64,000 nucleotides of DNA. Source: Algoriphagus aquaeductus (lineage in GTDB: Bacteria; Bacteroidota; Bacteroidia; Cytophagales; Cyclobacteriaceae). The translations under genes and the position numbers were made by a program. Below the pieces are notes generated by a model that was given only the letters and a program-made list of their open reading frames with translations, made no database searches and was not told the origin of the DNA. This document shows positions 43,473-52,930 of the stretch, piece by piece (the first letter of the stretch is position 1; every line of letters starts with the position of its first letter). Where the stretch lies: positions 1 through 64,000 of the forward strand of contig NZ_QKTX01000004.1 of NCBI RefSeq assembly GCF_003253485.1, read 5' to 3'.

Positions 43473-45017
43473 TTACGCGTTGAGCTTGATGGAGTCATTG
43501 CCGATGAGGATCGGCAGGTCAGCAATTCGGTTTTCTTCAGGCCCATTTTCCAACTTCAACACCCCACGAGGACACACGGCAGAGCACACACCACACCCAA
43601 CACAGGACGAACGCACAATGTTCTGTCCACGCTGCGCATAAGCACGGACGTCAATTCCCATTTCGCAATAGGTCGAGCAATTGCCGCAGGATATGCACTG
43701 ACCTCCGTTGGTCGTGATTCGGAAACGCGACTTGAAGCGCTGCACGATCCCAAGGTAAGCTGCCAAAGGACATCCAAAGCGGCACCACACCCGGTTTCCC
43801 ATAAATGGATAAAATCCCGTCCCCACTACTCCTGCGAAAGCTGAGCCGATCGCAAAACCATAAAACGAATGTAGCTGATTGGTGACATTGCCCAAAAAGC
43901 TGAAGCCGGAAAAGTAGTTGGCTATCGTCACAGCAGTCATCACCACGGCCAAAACCAGGACGCTATGAATGATCCACCGCTCGTATTTCCAGGCTTTTAG
44001 CGATTTGTCTGAAAGTTGCCGAAAAGGATCTCCAACCGTCTCCGCCAAGCCTCCACAACCGCAAACCCAGGAGCAATACCAGCGCTTTCCATAGAAATAA
44101 GTGAAAACCGGCACGCCCACGATAATCAGCAAAATCCCCCAAATCAACATAAACATGCCCATTCCTCCACCGGAGAGAAATGTCGATATCTGGTAATCAT
44201 AAAAGAAATCGTAGTCGAGTGGCCAGATATTTTTGAAATCGTAATAAGGCTGATTGAGCAAAACCAAAATCTCGGGAATCAAGAAGGCAAAAGCAGTCTG
44301 AAAAAACATGACTGAAGCGGTGCGGAGCTGCTGGTATTTGTTGCCCCGATATTTTCGAAACATTCGCACTCCCATTACCAATATTGCGAGTGTATACACC
44401 ATTCCATACAAAAACCACTGACTGGCAGGACCGCCCGAAAGCATTCTGGAAATCGGCTCCACCATCCAAACCAAGTTGACCAAATAGGCTGGAAACCAAT
44501 AAAGCAAGATGTAAAACAGAATCAAGTAGCCTCCGGTAATCATCCCCAGCCAACCCCGATTTTTGAGTTTGGAGTGGAAAATTCCGTTGTTTTTAATTCC
44601 TGAAGGTTCATCGGAATACTGCCTGAAATTGTACAAATAACCTCCCAATACAGCCAATCCGATCGACAAACCCAACCAAAGCCAGGGATTCTCTGTGACC
44701 GGACTGCTTACCGAGGCTTTGGCCAAGGCAAATCCATAATCATCCCAAATCACCTGATCCCAGAGTTGCTGGGCTTTCAGGTTGTCATTGTAGGTGTTGA
44801 AGTTTTCTCCAAAAGCGGATAGGAATGAGAAATTGGAACCAAACTCCTGCCCATACATCGGAGCGAGGATCTCAGTCATTTTCTCCTGATGAATTTCTTT
44901 GGTATTGGCCAAAACCAATTCCTCAGAAAGCGTGTAGGTACCCAAAAAAGGAACCACCGTAAAGACAGTCAACCCGATCAGAAACAATCCCAACCCTATT
45001 TTTTCGATCGTCTTCAT
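43473..45017 (-). CDS. membrane 4Fe-4S polyferredoxin (NapH/NosR-like)
   Basis: 514 residues with about 8 membrane helices. Cys motifs of the NapH/NosR type are seen: WYCSWVCGCGG and WCRFGCPLAAY. The C-terminus has two 4Fe-4S ferredoxin clusters (CISCGNCSTYC and CVGCGVCSAVCPRG). Such proteins carry electrons between the quinone pool or NAD(P)H and periplasmic or cytoplasmic oxidoreductases. The start overlaps the stop of the FAD oxidoreductase gene (ATGA), so the two very likely work together. Its terminal acceptor is not encoded nearby. Confidence 0.85.
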   Translation of the reverse strand: MKTIEKIGLGLFLIGLTVFTVVPFLGTYTLSEELVLANTKEIHQEKMTEILAPMYGQEFGSNFSFLSAFGENFNTYNDNLKAQQLWDQVIWDDYGFALAKASVSSPVTENPWLWLGLSIGLAVLGGYLYNFRQYSDEPSGIKNNGIFHSKLKNRGWLGMITGGYLILFYILLYWFPAYLVNLVWMVEPISRMLSGGPASQWFLYGMVYTLAILVMGVRMFRKYRGNKYQQLRTASVMFFQTAFAFLIPEILVLLNQPYYDFKNIWPLDYDFFYDYQISTFLSGGGMGMFMLIWGILLIIVGVPVFTYFYGKRWYCSWVCGCGGLAETVGDPFRQLSDKSLKAWKYERWIIHSVLVLAVVMTAVTIANYFSGFSFLGNVTNQLHSFYGFAIGSAFAGVVGTGFYPFMGNRVWCRFGCPLAAYLGIVQRFKSRFRITTNGGQCISCGNCSTYCEMGIDVRAYAQRGQNIVRSSCVGCGVCSAVCPRGVLKLENGPEENRIADLPILIGNDSIKLNA

Positions 45018-46366
45018 ACGCTTGCTCCGAATAGTTTTTGGATAAATGATTTCTTGGCAGGCTGGAAGTTGCCTCCGAATTGCGCCTTGAAGGCTTTTTG
45101 AATCTCCAAGTAATAAGGAGCAAAAAACTCCGGATCGAAGTTGGCTTTATCCAACTTGGCGATCACTTTTTCTCCAGACCATTTTTCGCGGACTGCCTGA
45201 TCGAAAAACTCATGCCGAAGCCGGAATCCGAAATTATTGACACCTAGAATACGGCCATCTTGATCCATCAGCATTCTGAAGCAGACTTTTCCGGAGGAAT
45301 GCTCCCAATAAAAACTATTGACCTCCGAATCCTTCCAAGTCGAAGGAACTGTGCCATAGGTTTGGTATTCGATATCCAGGAATTTGGCCGAGTTGAACCA
45401 AATTCCGGGTTGGTAGGGAACAGGTTTTTTGCAAAGATTATGTGCCAAAGTCTCTCCGTGCATGCGTCCGGTATACCAAACTTGCTCGATGGTCCTTCGG
45501 TCTACAGCAGGCGGATTTTCAAATTCCGCACAGTCACCAATGGCATAGACATCCGGGATATTGGTTTGAAAGAAAGCATCCACTTTCACTCCTCGATTCA
45601 CCTTCAATTCGGTATTTCTCAGAAAATCCACATTCGGACTTACCCCTGCGGTCAATCCCACAAACTCACAGGAAATTTCTTCTCCTTTGGAGGTAATCAC
45701 AGCCCGAACCCTTCCCCCGGAATCTGAAAGAATTTCCTTCAATTCGGTCTCCAAACGTAAGTCAATATGATGCTCGCGAATGTGTCTACCGACCAATTCG
45801 GACTCTTCTTTGGGAAGAACATTGTCCCAAAATCCTTTTTCTCGCACCAAAAAAGTCACGGGGATTTTTTTGTAAGCCAGCATTTCGGCCATCTCAATCC
45901 CGATCAATCCACCGCCTACAATGACTGCCCGCTTCACTCCCTGATGCGTATTTTTCTCCATCTGATCCAAGTCCTGCCTGGAATACAAGCCCTGCACACC
46001 CTTTAAGTCTTGACCCGGCCAACCAAATTTATTGGGTTTGCTACCCGTGGCGATGACCAAAACATCATAGGTCAGCTTTTCACCTGAATCAAAAACCAAG
46101 GTCCTTTCACCAAACTCAACCTTCTGAACCCAAGCCTTCTTTAGCTCAATTCGATTTTTCTCCCAAAACCAAGACTCATAGGGTTGAGTATGTTCAAATT
46201 TCATGTGGCCCATGAAGACGTACATGAGGGCCGTTCTGGAGAAAAAATACTCAGACTCACCGGAAATGACCGTAATGCGGGTATCCGAATCCATTTTCCG
46301 AACGTGTCGGGCCAGGGTAATTCCGGAGATTCCGTTGCCGATAATAACAAGATGACGAGCAGGCAT
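45014..46366 (-). CDS. FAD/NAD(P)H-dependent oxidoreductase
   Basis: 450 residues from the ATG at 46366. Two Rossmann folds are present: FAD-binding VIIGNGISGITLARH at the N-terminus and NAD(P)-binding AVIVGGGLIGIEMAEML (about 150-166), followed by the FAD motif VYAIGDCAEF. Resembles NADH:rubredoxin/nitrite-reductase-type flavoproteins, with an extra C-terminal domain of about 110 residues. It has no visible redox-active CxxC. It is translationally coupled to the polyferredoxin and probably feeds electrons into it. Confidence 0.86.
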   Translation of the reverse strand: MPARHLVIIGNGISGITLARHVRKMDSDTRITVISGESEYFFSRTALMYVFMGHMKFEHTQPYESWFWEKNRIELKKAWVQKVEFGERTLVFDSGEKLTYDVLVIATGSKPNKFGWPGQDLKGVQGLYSRQDLDQMEKNTHQGVKRAVIVGGGLIGIEMAEMLAYKKIPVTFLVREKGFWDNVLPKEESELVGRHIREHHIDLRLETELKEILSDSGGRVRAVITSKGEEISCEFVGLTAGVSPNVDFLRNTELKVNRGVKVDAFFQTNIPDVYAIGDCAEFENPPAVDRRTIEQVWYTGRMHGETLAHNLCKKPVPYQPGIWFNSAKFLDIEYQTYGTVPSTWKDSEVNSFYWEHSSGKVCFRMLMDQDGRILGVNNFGFRLRHEFFDQAVREKWSGEKVIAKLDKANFDPEFFAPYYLEIQKAFKAQFGGNFQPAKKSFIQKLFGASV

Positions 46367-46405
46367 AAGGGTGAGTTGAAGGCAAAAGTTACCCAAAAAT
46401 TCGGG

Positions 46406-47170
46406 TTACTCGTTGAGGTTCCAGTTGTAATCCAAATGGGAAATCTTTGCGCTGGATTTGATTTTTACTTTGGAGTATTGATTGAGAAAATCGATGAGGC
46501 TTCCCTTCTTCGTGAAATCACCTTTGAACCAAAGGAAAATCGATGAGATCTGTACTGCATCTGGAGTGATTTTGTTCCGGGTAGGATCGTTAATAAATGC
46601 TACAGCGACCTTTTGCAGTTGGGAATCAAGCTTTTCGGGCACAAAAGCTTCATTCAGTAAAGGAGGACAAGAAACCGAAGCGCAGTTGATCGCAAAATGA
46701 ATTCTGGGCTCGTCAAATTCCTTTCGGATAATCGAGTGCTCAATTTCATCCAAGCTGGATTCTACTCCTCCGATTTTGAAAAATTTGTAGTGCCAGACAT
46801 CTTTGATTAGCGGTATTTTCAGTTTGGGTCCCAAATCCCGAATACTTTTCGTGGGGTAATTATCGACGATCAATTTGACCGTAAACGCATTATAGGCATT
46901 AATCCAGTAAGCAAGTTGCTGATTTTTAGACCAGGTTTTTCTGTCAGGGGCGTTTTCAGAAAGAAGCTTGGTGTATTGTTCCAGTTTTGCTTTGTCCTTG
47001 ATGAATCCTTTATAATCGACCATACCATTGGGCTTCACATGGGCCTTGACCAATTGATCCCAAATCTGATGACTTGGAGGAGTAGTGCCCGCCATGCCCA
47101 GGGAAGAGCTCTGGCAGGAAAGCAAAGCTGATAACAAGAACAGATAAATAAAATTGATAAGCAGTTTCAT
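46406..47170 (-). CDS. DUF547 lipoprotein
   Basis: 254 residues with lipobox SALLSC. The DUF547 core is seen: QLAYWINAYNAFTVKLIVDNYP (in parts, about 85-106), SIRDLG, HSIIRKEFDEPRIHFAINCASVSCPPL (in parts, about 146-172), with conserved Cys in NCASVSCP. The family is common but has no established biochemical role. It lies in the redox block, 39 bases before the flavoprotein start, so it may be part of that transcript. Confidence 0.85.
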   Translation of the reverse strand: MKLLINFIYLFLLSALLSCQSSSLGMAGTTPPSHQIWDQLVKAHVKPNGMVDYKGFIKDKAKLEQYTKLLSENAPDRKTWSKNQQLAYWINAYNAFTVKLIVDNYPTKSIRDLGPKLKIPLIKDVWHYKFFKIGGVESSLDEIEHSIIRKEFDEPRIHFAINCASVSCPPLLNEAFVPEKLDSQLQKVAVAFINDPTRNKITPDAVQISSIFLWFKGDFTKKGSLIDFLNQYSKVKIKSSAKISHLDYNWNLNE

Positions 47171-47256
47171 TGACTTTTAATTTCCTTGAAATACGAAGCT
47201 TAGGAAAGATAAGATGATCTGGTATCAGAAATTGTCAAACAGCTGACATTACCGAA

Positions 47257-47760
47257 TCAGTAGACTCGTTCCCCTTTCTCCAACCAGATCCCCCAGGTTT
47301 TCGAATAGGTATGGACTTTTTGAGTGGGCTTTCCATTGCTTACGACCGGTTTGCCTTCATTGACCCAATGGATGATGCCACCATAAAGGTTGTACACTTG
47401 TGCAAAGCCTTCTTGTTGGAGCTTTTTGCCGATATCCTGTGATCGAGCCCCTACTGTGCAGTAAATAATCACCGGCTTGGATTTGTCCAAACTTGCCACA
47501 TTGCTCAGGGAAAACGTATCATATCCTACCCATTTGGCACCTTGAATATGGCTCACCTCAAACTCACCCTTTTCTCTCGCGTCCAAAATTTGATAGTCGC
47601 TGATTTTTGTGACTTGTTCTGGCTTGATTGTAGGAAAATCCCCATCATAAAGTCCGGAGAGTAAGGTCCGATAGGCAAGAGATTGGCCCCAAGAAAATCC
47701 GGAAATGAAGCATAGCAGAAAAAATAAAATTCGGGTCTTCGGAATGACTTGATTGCTCAT
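47257..47760 (-). CDS. secreted rhodanese-like protein
   Basis: 167 residues from the ATG at 47760. A signal peptide ends around SWGQ. The rhodanese domain has LDAREKGEFEVSHIQGAKW and the active-site loop IYCTVGARS with the nucleophilic Cys, then YGGIIHWVNEG. Rhodaneses carry persulfide sulfur. With the polyferredoxin, flavoprotein and Crp regulator it suggests a sulfur-redox function, which remains inference. Confidence 0.88.
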   Translation of the reverse strand: MSNQVIPKTRILFFLLCFISGFSWGQSLAYRTLLSGLYDGDFPTIKPEQVTKISDYQILDAREKGEFEVSHIQGAKWVGYDTFSLSNVASLDKSKPVIIYCTVGARSQDIGKKLQQEGFAQVYNLYGGIIHWVNEGKPVVSNGKPTQKVHTYSKTWGIWLEKGERVY

Positions 47761-47811
47761 GCGATGAAAGTTCATAATCCGAAAACCCGAATTTGCTTGC
47801 TCAGGTTCTGA

Positions 47812-48525
47812 TCAGGCATAAAAATCTGAAAGCCTCGCCAGACCTCTCCGGTCCTTGACGATGATTTTTTTTCCATCGAGATCGATAAGATTGTCCTTTT
47901 TGAATTCGGAAAGCAATCGAATCACCGATTCGGTGGCCGTGCCGACGATTCCGGCAATTTCCTCACGACTGAGGATGAGGTCAATCTTCTGGGATTCTCC
48001 ACCTTCTACTCCATAGCTGGAAGCCAATTGAAGAAGCACAAAAGCCAATCGCTCCCGAATACTTTTTTGAGTGGCATCAGTGAGCTTATCCTCCATTACT
48101 CCGATTTCATGACTGAGTTGCTTAGTCACTCGCTTGAAGAATTCAGTATTTTTCAACAAGGTATTGAGGAACGATTCTTTGGGAATAAAGCAAATCTTGG
48201 CATCCTCAATGATCATGGAGGAATTAGTATAATTTTCCTCACCTAACAATGCGGCATAGCCTAGAAAGTCACCTTTTTTCGCCAGATGGAGGATTTGCTC
48301 TTTCCCGTTTGATGCGGTCTTATACACCTTCACCACACCGGAATTGATGCAGAAAATCCCCAAAGGTTTGGTTCCTTCATAGTAGAGGATTTGGCCCTTT
48401 CTGTGGGAAATCAGGTTTTTATGATCTGAAATCGTACAGAGCTGGGATTCAGGAAGTGCAGCAAACATTGAGTGCTTTCGGCTGACGCAAAGTTCGCAGG
48501 GAGTATTGTGTGAATGGTTACTCAT
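47812..48525 (-). CDS. Crp/Fnr-family regulator
   Basis: 237 residues. A cyclic nucleotide-binding fold (about 35-150: HRKGQILYYEGTKPLGIFCINSG) is followed by a long dimer helix and a winged helix-turn-helix (about 175-235: LSREEIAGIVGTATESVIRLLSEFKKD). Cys10, Cys13 and Cys30 at the N-terminus resemble a metal- or redox-sensing cluster, but the spacing is not that of E. coli FNR. It lies at the upstream end of the minus-strand redox block and may control it. Confidence 0.88.
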   Translation of the reverse strand: MSNHSHNTPCELCVSRKHSMFAALPESQLCTISDHKNLISHRKGQILYYEGTKPLGIFCINSGVVKVYKTASNGKEQILHLAKKGDFLGYAALLGEENYTNSSMIIEDAKICFIPKESFLNTLLKNTEFFKRVTKQLSHEIGVMEDKLTDATQKSIRERLAFVLLQLASSYGVEGGESQKIDLILSREEIAGIVGTATESVIRLLSEFKKDNLIDLDGKKIIVKDRRGLARLSDFYA

Positions 48526-48598
48526 ATCTTTAATTGCCGGGTAAAAATCACAGTTTTAATTTACTAAAACACTGATTAAAATCATAAAAACCAACTAA

Positions 48599-49075
48599 TT
48601 ACTTTGGCTTATGAGGTAAATCAGTGCTTTGAACCAATTTTTGTTCAGCTTCCACCCAGGAAAACACCAAATGCTTCAATCCATTGCTCAAAATAAGGTG
48701 TGGGCATTGGATTTTTTGGTGGTAAGTCATGGCTTGACGCAGTACATTTTCATTGAGACTGATCTCCGGTGCCTTACACTCAATCAGCAAATAGGCTTTC
48801 CCTTCCCGGTCAAAAACCACTAAATCGGTTCTTTTTTGAAGCTGATTGTATTTCATCCCTTTTTCTATCGAAACCAATCCTGCAGGATAATCGAGATGTC
48901 TGATCAAATAATGGATCCAATGCTGCCTGACCCACTCCTCAGGTGTCAACAATAGATTTTTTTTCCTCAAAGAATCAAAAATCAGAAGCCTTCCATTAGA
49001 TTCCTGAAGATTGGGCTCAAAAGAAGGAAGGTTGAGATGGGGTAATTTGACCAGTGGGTCCTGTCCGGAATTCAT
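48599..49075 (-). CDS. HsdR N-terminal domain-like protein (PD-(D/E)xK fold)
   Basis: 158 residues. The nuclease-fold core is visible as KRTDLVVFD followed by YLLIECKAPEI, matching the D...(E)xK pattern of the type I restriction enzyme R-subunit N-terminus. It opens PHLNLPSFEPNLQESNGRLLIFD, characteristic of a short standalone family that is conserved in Bacteroidota and is not part of a restriction system here: no hsdM or hsdS is nearby. The function is unknown. Confidence 0.82.
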   Translation of the reverse strand: MNSGQDPLVKLPHLNLPSFEPNLQESNGRLLIFDSLRKKNLLLTPEEWVRQHWIHYLIRHLDYPAGLVSIEKGMKYNQLQKRTDLVVFDREGKAYLLIECKAPEISLNENVLRQAMTYHQKIQCPHLILSNGLKHLVFSWVEAEQKLVQSTDLPHKPK

Positions 49076-49127
49076 AGCCCAAAGATGGCCAATTTACCAC
49101 TAGAAATCGCCAGAATCTGACTTGTAA

Positions 49128-49811
49128 TCAGTTAAAATCTAAGTAAGGTACAATTTTATCTACCCAATCTTTTTTGAAGATTTTTACTTTCAATAAATCA
49201 GAAGCCTTAGAAAAATCACCATTTTGTTTTCGATAAGCAAGGATCACTTTTGCTTCCTGATAACTGACATAGGGATGCTTGGCCAATTCCTCCAGCTCCA
49301 CGCGATTAATGGGTATTTTTTTGGTAATGACCGGAGAAAAATCAAAGTACTCCCAGATTGCTTCAATGGTTTCAGGTTTCAGGCCATAGATTTCCTCCAG
49401 TTGGGCAGGAGAAACAAATCCCCCCAGATTTTCCCGGTATTTGATTATTCTTCCTGCAGTAGATGGTCCGATTCCGGGTACAATTTGTAATGTAACTGAA
49501 TCCGCTTCTGCAAAGTCGATTCGGTTTATCCGTTCTGCCACCTTGGGAAGAGCCGCTTTTCTGGCAGTATCTTGAGGGTTGAAAGTGGGCAAGGGAGAAG
49601 CTACCAAGGTAAATCCGGCCTCCTCAAGACTGTCCAATTGGTGCAAGTATTGCCGGTATATCAATTCGGATTGCTGATGCTTAACGTAGCGAATCACATT
49701 TGGAATTAACCCGAGAATAACCATCAATGGAATCAATAAGACCAGCCCCCTGGACTCTTTTCCGGAAAATCCCAGATAGGTTTTAAACCAAAAGTACAGT
49801 CTGCTTTTCAT
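49128..49811 (-). CDS. helix-hairpin-helix (ComEA-like) protein
   Basis: 227 residues from the ATG at 49811. One membrane segment (about 25-42) follows a short basic N-terminus. Tandem HhH motifs are visible: DSVTLQIVPGIGPSTAGRII and the segment ending ALEEIYGL-like QLEEIYGLKPETIEAIWEY; then ELAKHPYVSYQEAKVILAYR. Such membrane-anchored HhH proteins bind DNA non-specifically, as ComEA does in DNA uptake; its role here is not shown. Confidence 0.83.
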   Translation of the reverse strand: MKSRLYFWFKTYLGFSGKESRGLVLLIPLMVILGLIPNVIRYVKHQQSELIYRQYLHQLDSLEEAGFTLVASPLPTFNPQDTARKAALPKVAERINRIDFAEADSVTLQIVPGIGPSTAGRIIKYRENLGGFVSPAQLEEIYGLKPETIEAIWEYFDFSPVITKKIPINRVELEELAKHPYVSYQEAKVILAYRKQNGDFSKASDLLKVKIFKKDWVDKIVPYLDFN

Positions 49812-49974
49812 AAAAAAGTGCAATAGATTTATTCAATAACGGATAAGTTAAGAATATTGGCATATTTCACCAAACAGCTGGAAATTTGAATTCTAAAGGC
49901 TAAAAAATTATTTAGATCGATTCCAAATTATACAAGGCTTACACGAAAGAAACCTTAAGGGTGGGATCATCTGT

Positions 49975-49982
49975 TAAATTTG
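49975..49982 (+). promoter_or_regulatory. putative -7 element of hemA
   Basis: TAAATTTG matches the Bacteroidota -7 consensus TAnnTTTG, 19 bases before the hemA start. No clear TTTG was found at the expected -33 distance, so the call is tentative. Confidence 0.4.
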
Positions 49983-50001
49983 CGGAAGTTATCGCGTAGA
50001 A

Positions 50002-51270
50002 ATGCAGATCAAGTTTAGGGCAATCAGTTTATCACACAAGACCGCACCTGTTCAGATCAGAGAATTGATTTCTCTTGATGAGCAGTCCATACAGCGTATT
50101 TTGCTGAAGCTTAAGGAGTTTTTCAGCCTGAGTGATGCCCTGATCATATCTACTTGCAACCGAACGGAGGTATATTATGGCCATGAATTAGACCTAAGTA
50201 CCGAAATCATCAAATTGGTCGGATTGGAACGAGGGATGACCGATGTGGTCAATTATCTGGAATACTTCAAAGTCATCGATGATGATTTGGAAGCAATCAA
50301 CCATCTCTTTCGGGTTTCTATGGGACTCGAGGCGCAAGTGGTCGGGGACATCCAAATCTCGAATCAAGTCAAAAGAGCCTATCAAACGGCTGCAGATATG
50401 GAATTGGCAGGGCCTTTCCTACATCGGCTGATGCATACCATCTTTTTCACCAACAAGCGGATTGTTCAGGAAACTGCATTCAGAGATGGGGCAGCTTCCC
50501 TGTCTTATGCAACCATAGAACTTATCGAAAGTCTGACTTCCAACACCTATCAGCCGCGCGTATTGTTAATTGGAGTCGGTGAAATCGGAGAGGATGTCGC
50601 CAAAAACATGGTGTACCTTCCCGAGGCTCAAGTCAAAATCACGAATAGAACTCAGTCTAGGGCTGAGGAAATCGCAGCCCCATTAGGATTTGAGGTCGTA
50701 CCATTCGATCAGTGTACCCAGGCTATGGAAGAAGCCGACGTGATTGTATGCTCCATTATGAAAAATGAGCCATTCATCACCAAAGAATTGGTCCGGAAAT
50801 TTGAAATCCCCAGTTACAAACTGTTTGTAGATCTTTCTGTCCCAAGAAGTATCGAAACTTCCATCGAGGATGTGCCAGGTGTGATTCTATACAACGTAGA
50901 CAATATCCGAAGCAAAGCTTCTGAAGCTCTTGAAAAAAGATTGGCAGCTATTCCCCAAGTAGAATCCATCATCGGGGAGAGTATCGAAGAGTTTCAAAAC
51001 TGGAAAAAAGAAATGATGGTATCTCCCACCATCAACAAGCTAAAACAATCTCTGGAGCAAATCCGACAGGAAGAACTGAGCCGATATTTGAAAAATGTAG
51101 GTGAAAAAGAATACGTGCTCATTGACAAAATCACCAAGAGCATGATGCAAAAAATCCTCAAGGTTCCTGTGGTTCAGTTGCGGGCAGCATGCAAAAGAGA
51201 CCAGGCTGAAGAAATGATCGAAATCATCACTGACCTTTTCGATCTGGAAAAAGTAACCGCCGAAAAATAA
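50002..51270 (+). CDS. hemA: glutamyl-tRNA reductase
   Basis: 422 residues, normal length for HemA, which reduces glutamyl-tRNA to glutamate-1-semialdehyde in the C5 pathway to 5-aminolevulinate and tetrapyrroles. Catalytic Cys52 lies in ISTCNRTEVY. The GLEAQVVGDIQI motif is at about 108-119, the NADPH fold LLIGVGEIGEDVA at about 188, and a C-terminal dimerisation helix follows. It stands alone on the plus strand with its own terminator; other heme genes are not in the window. Confidence 0.97.
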   Translation: MQIKFRAISLSHKTAPVQIRELISLDEQSIQRILLKLKEFFSLSDALIISTCNRTEVYYGHELDLSTEIIKLVGLERGMTDVVNYLEYFKVIDDDLEAINHLFRVSMGLEAQVVGDIQISNQVKRAYQTAADMELAGPFLHRLMHTIFFTNKRIVQETAFRDGAASLSYATIELIESLTSNTYQPRVLLIGVGEIGEDVAKNMVYLPEAQVKITNRTQSRAEEIAAPLGFEVVPFDQCTQAMEEADVIVCSIMKNEPFITKELVRKFEIPSYKLFVDLSVPRSIETSIEDVPGVILYNVDNIRSKASEALEKRLAAIPQVESIIGESIEEFQNWKKEMMVSPTINKLKQSLEQIRQEELSRYLKNVGEKEYVLIDKITKSMMQKILKVPVVQLRAACKRDQAEEMIEIITDLFDLEKVTAEK

Positions 51271-51291
51271 AAAGATTAAAATCTACCAGTT

Positions 51292-51332
51292 ATGACCAAA
51301 GGACTTTTTCAAAAGCCTTTGGTCATTTTATA
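51292..51332 (+). terminator. terminator after hemA
   Basis: Perfect 11 bp stem ATGACCAAAGG (51292-51302) with CCTTTGGTCAT (51316-51326), then a T-rich stretch. Confidence 0.8.
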
Positions 51333-51356
51333 TTTAGGCCCTAAGAAAAACGTCCT

Positions 51357-52916
51357 ATGAGGAATAAATACACCCTAGCATTGCTCACTTACATTTGTAT
51401 TTCCATATCGGCGTTGGCCCAGACTTGGGAAATCTACGATCTGAACGGAAACCTTACCTCAAGGGCCATTTATGATGAAATTCAAATCCTAGGAGAAACT
51501 GTCACGGTAGGCAAAAACTCCGATGGCTTGTTTTTACTTTCCTCAGATCTTCGTCCTATGCTAAATCTTCAGGGAGAGGCCGTATTTCAATATTTACAGC
51601 CTTGGATAATAGTACAAGGACCAAAAGGAATCGGTGCGTTTCATGAATACGGGCAGCTTTGTCTCCCATTGGAATACGAAGAAATAAAAACGTATACCAA
51701 TATTTTATTGGCCAGAAAAGGCAGTAGCTATTGGCTTTTTGAAAGAGGAAGTGGAAAAACAACCATCCTAGGACAAGCCGAAGAGGCAATCATTACACAC
51801 CATGGAATGATCATTCTTAAGAAAAACGGTTCTTTTTACCTCCCGCTCTCCAAAGATCCCGGAAAACCCTATCAATTGCTAAGTCCAAACGAAGGGAATT
51901 TTCTCTTGGCTAAGGAGGCTACTGGATATGGCTTAATTAATAGAGAAGGAGAATATGTTTTGGATCCGATTGTAGACCAACTGGAACATACCCGAGGAAA
52001 CTACTACTATGGATTTGATGAAAACCAATACCTTTTGATCCGAGGGGATGAGGTAAAAGCGCAAGTTACCTACAACTCCTATCATAAAATCACAAAGGAA
52101 GGCGATCTGATGCTGGAGTACATCCACGGGAAGCTACGGCGCGTCATGGAAGAAGACGGGATTTTGCTCGATGCGGTCGGAATCGAATCGGTTCAACTCA
52201 TTGGCAAAGACCTGTATAATGTCCATTTCAGAGAAAATAAAACCGGATTGTTGGGTAAAAAAGGTTGGTTGGTCCAACCGACATCTGAAGCAGATTGGAT
52301 TGGTCTTGGAAATGAAGGACTATTTCCTGCCAGAAAAGCCGGGAAATTCGGATACCTTGACACTTCCGGACAGTGGTCGGTTCCTCCTCAATTTGCAGAA
52401 ACCCTGCTTTTTTCAGAGCAAGTAGCCGCGTTCCGCAATTCTTCCACTTGGGGATTGATCAATTCAAAAGGAACCGTTTTATCAGAAAGCAAATGGGATG
52501 AAATCAAGCCCTATTCCAATGGCATCGCCGTGGCCTCCTTAGGAGGTGCATACTATCTTTTAAATAACACCGGAGAAGTGGTCAACCCATTGGGTTTTGA
52601 TAAAGTCTGTCGAATTAAAGAAGGGTATTTTCTAGTGGAGAAAGACCATAAAAAAGGGCTTTTGGACCAGCGGGGCAACATGCTGCTTCCTCTGGAATTT
52701 GATCACCTTCAGGTAGAGCAAAAAGATTTTATCATTGCTAACAAAGGTGGAAGCATGGGTGCCATCCGAGAAAATGGAGATATCATTTTCCCTTTTGAAT
52801 ACCAGCAAATTCAGGCAGACTGGATCGGCCAGAAAATCCTGGCCAAAGCCATGTACCATCCGGTGATTATTTCGATAGAAGAACCCGTTAAGGGTAAAAG
52901 AAAAAAGGGAGCTTAA
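51357..52916 (+). CDS. secreted WG-repeat protein
   Basis: 519 residues with a signal peptide (about 1-22, ending ISALAQ). The rest is built from degenerate WG repeats of 25-35 residues: GIGAFHEYGQLCLPLEYEEI, YGLINREGEYVLDPIVDQL (in parts), FGYLDTSGQWSVPPQF, WGLINSKGTVLSESKWDEI, and KGLLDQRGNMLLPLEFDHL. WG repeats form beta-propeller-like or solenoid structures of unknown role. Probably periplasmic or surface exposed. A short terminator hairpin overlaps its stop region. Confidence 0.85.
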   Translation: MRNKYTLALLTYICISISALAQTWEIYDLNGNLTSRAIYDEIQILGETVTVGKNSDGLFLLSSDLRPMLNLQGEAVFQYLQPWIIVQGPKGIGAFHEYGQLCLPLEYEEIKTYTNILLARKGSSYWLFERGSGKTTILGQAEEAIITHHGMIILKKNGSFYLPLSKDPGKPYQLLSPNEGNFLLAKEATGYGLINREGEYVLDPIVDQLEHTRGNYYYGFDENQYLLIRGDEVKAQVTYNSYHKITKEGDLMLEYIHGKLRRVMEEDGILLDAVGIESVQLIGKDLYNVHFRENKTGLLGKKGWLVQPTSEADWIGLGNEGLFPARKAGKFGYLDTSGQWSVPPQFAETLLFSEQVAAFRNSSTWGLINSKGTVLSESKWDEIKPYSNGIAVASLGGAYYLLNNTGEVVNPLGFDKVCRIKEGYFLVEKDHKKGLLDQRGNMLLPLEFDHLQVEQKDFIIANKGGSMGAIRENGDIIFPFEYQQIQADWIGQKILAKAMYHPVIISIEEPVKGKRKKGA

Positions 52917-52928
52917 CTCCCTTTTTTC
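52905..52928. terminator. bidirectional terminator between WG-repeat gene and floA
   Basis: AAGGGAG (from about 52906) pairs with CTCCCTT (ending about 52923), with A- and T-runs on the outer sides, so it can serve both converging genes. Confidence 0.7.
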
Positions 52929-52930
52929 TT

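Noticed and set aside
48599..49075. Part of a type I restriction system
   Set aside because: Only the short HsdR-N-like domain is present, with no helicase, hsdM or hsdS nearby. It is a standalone family.
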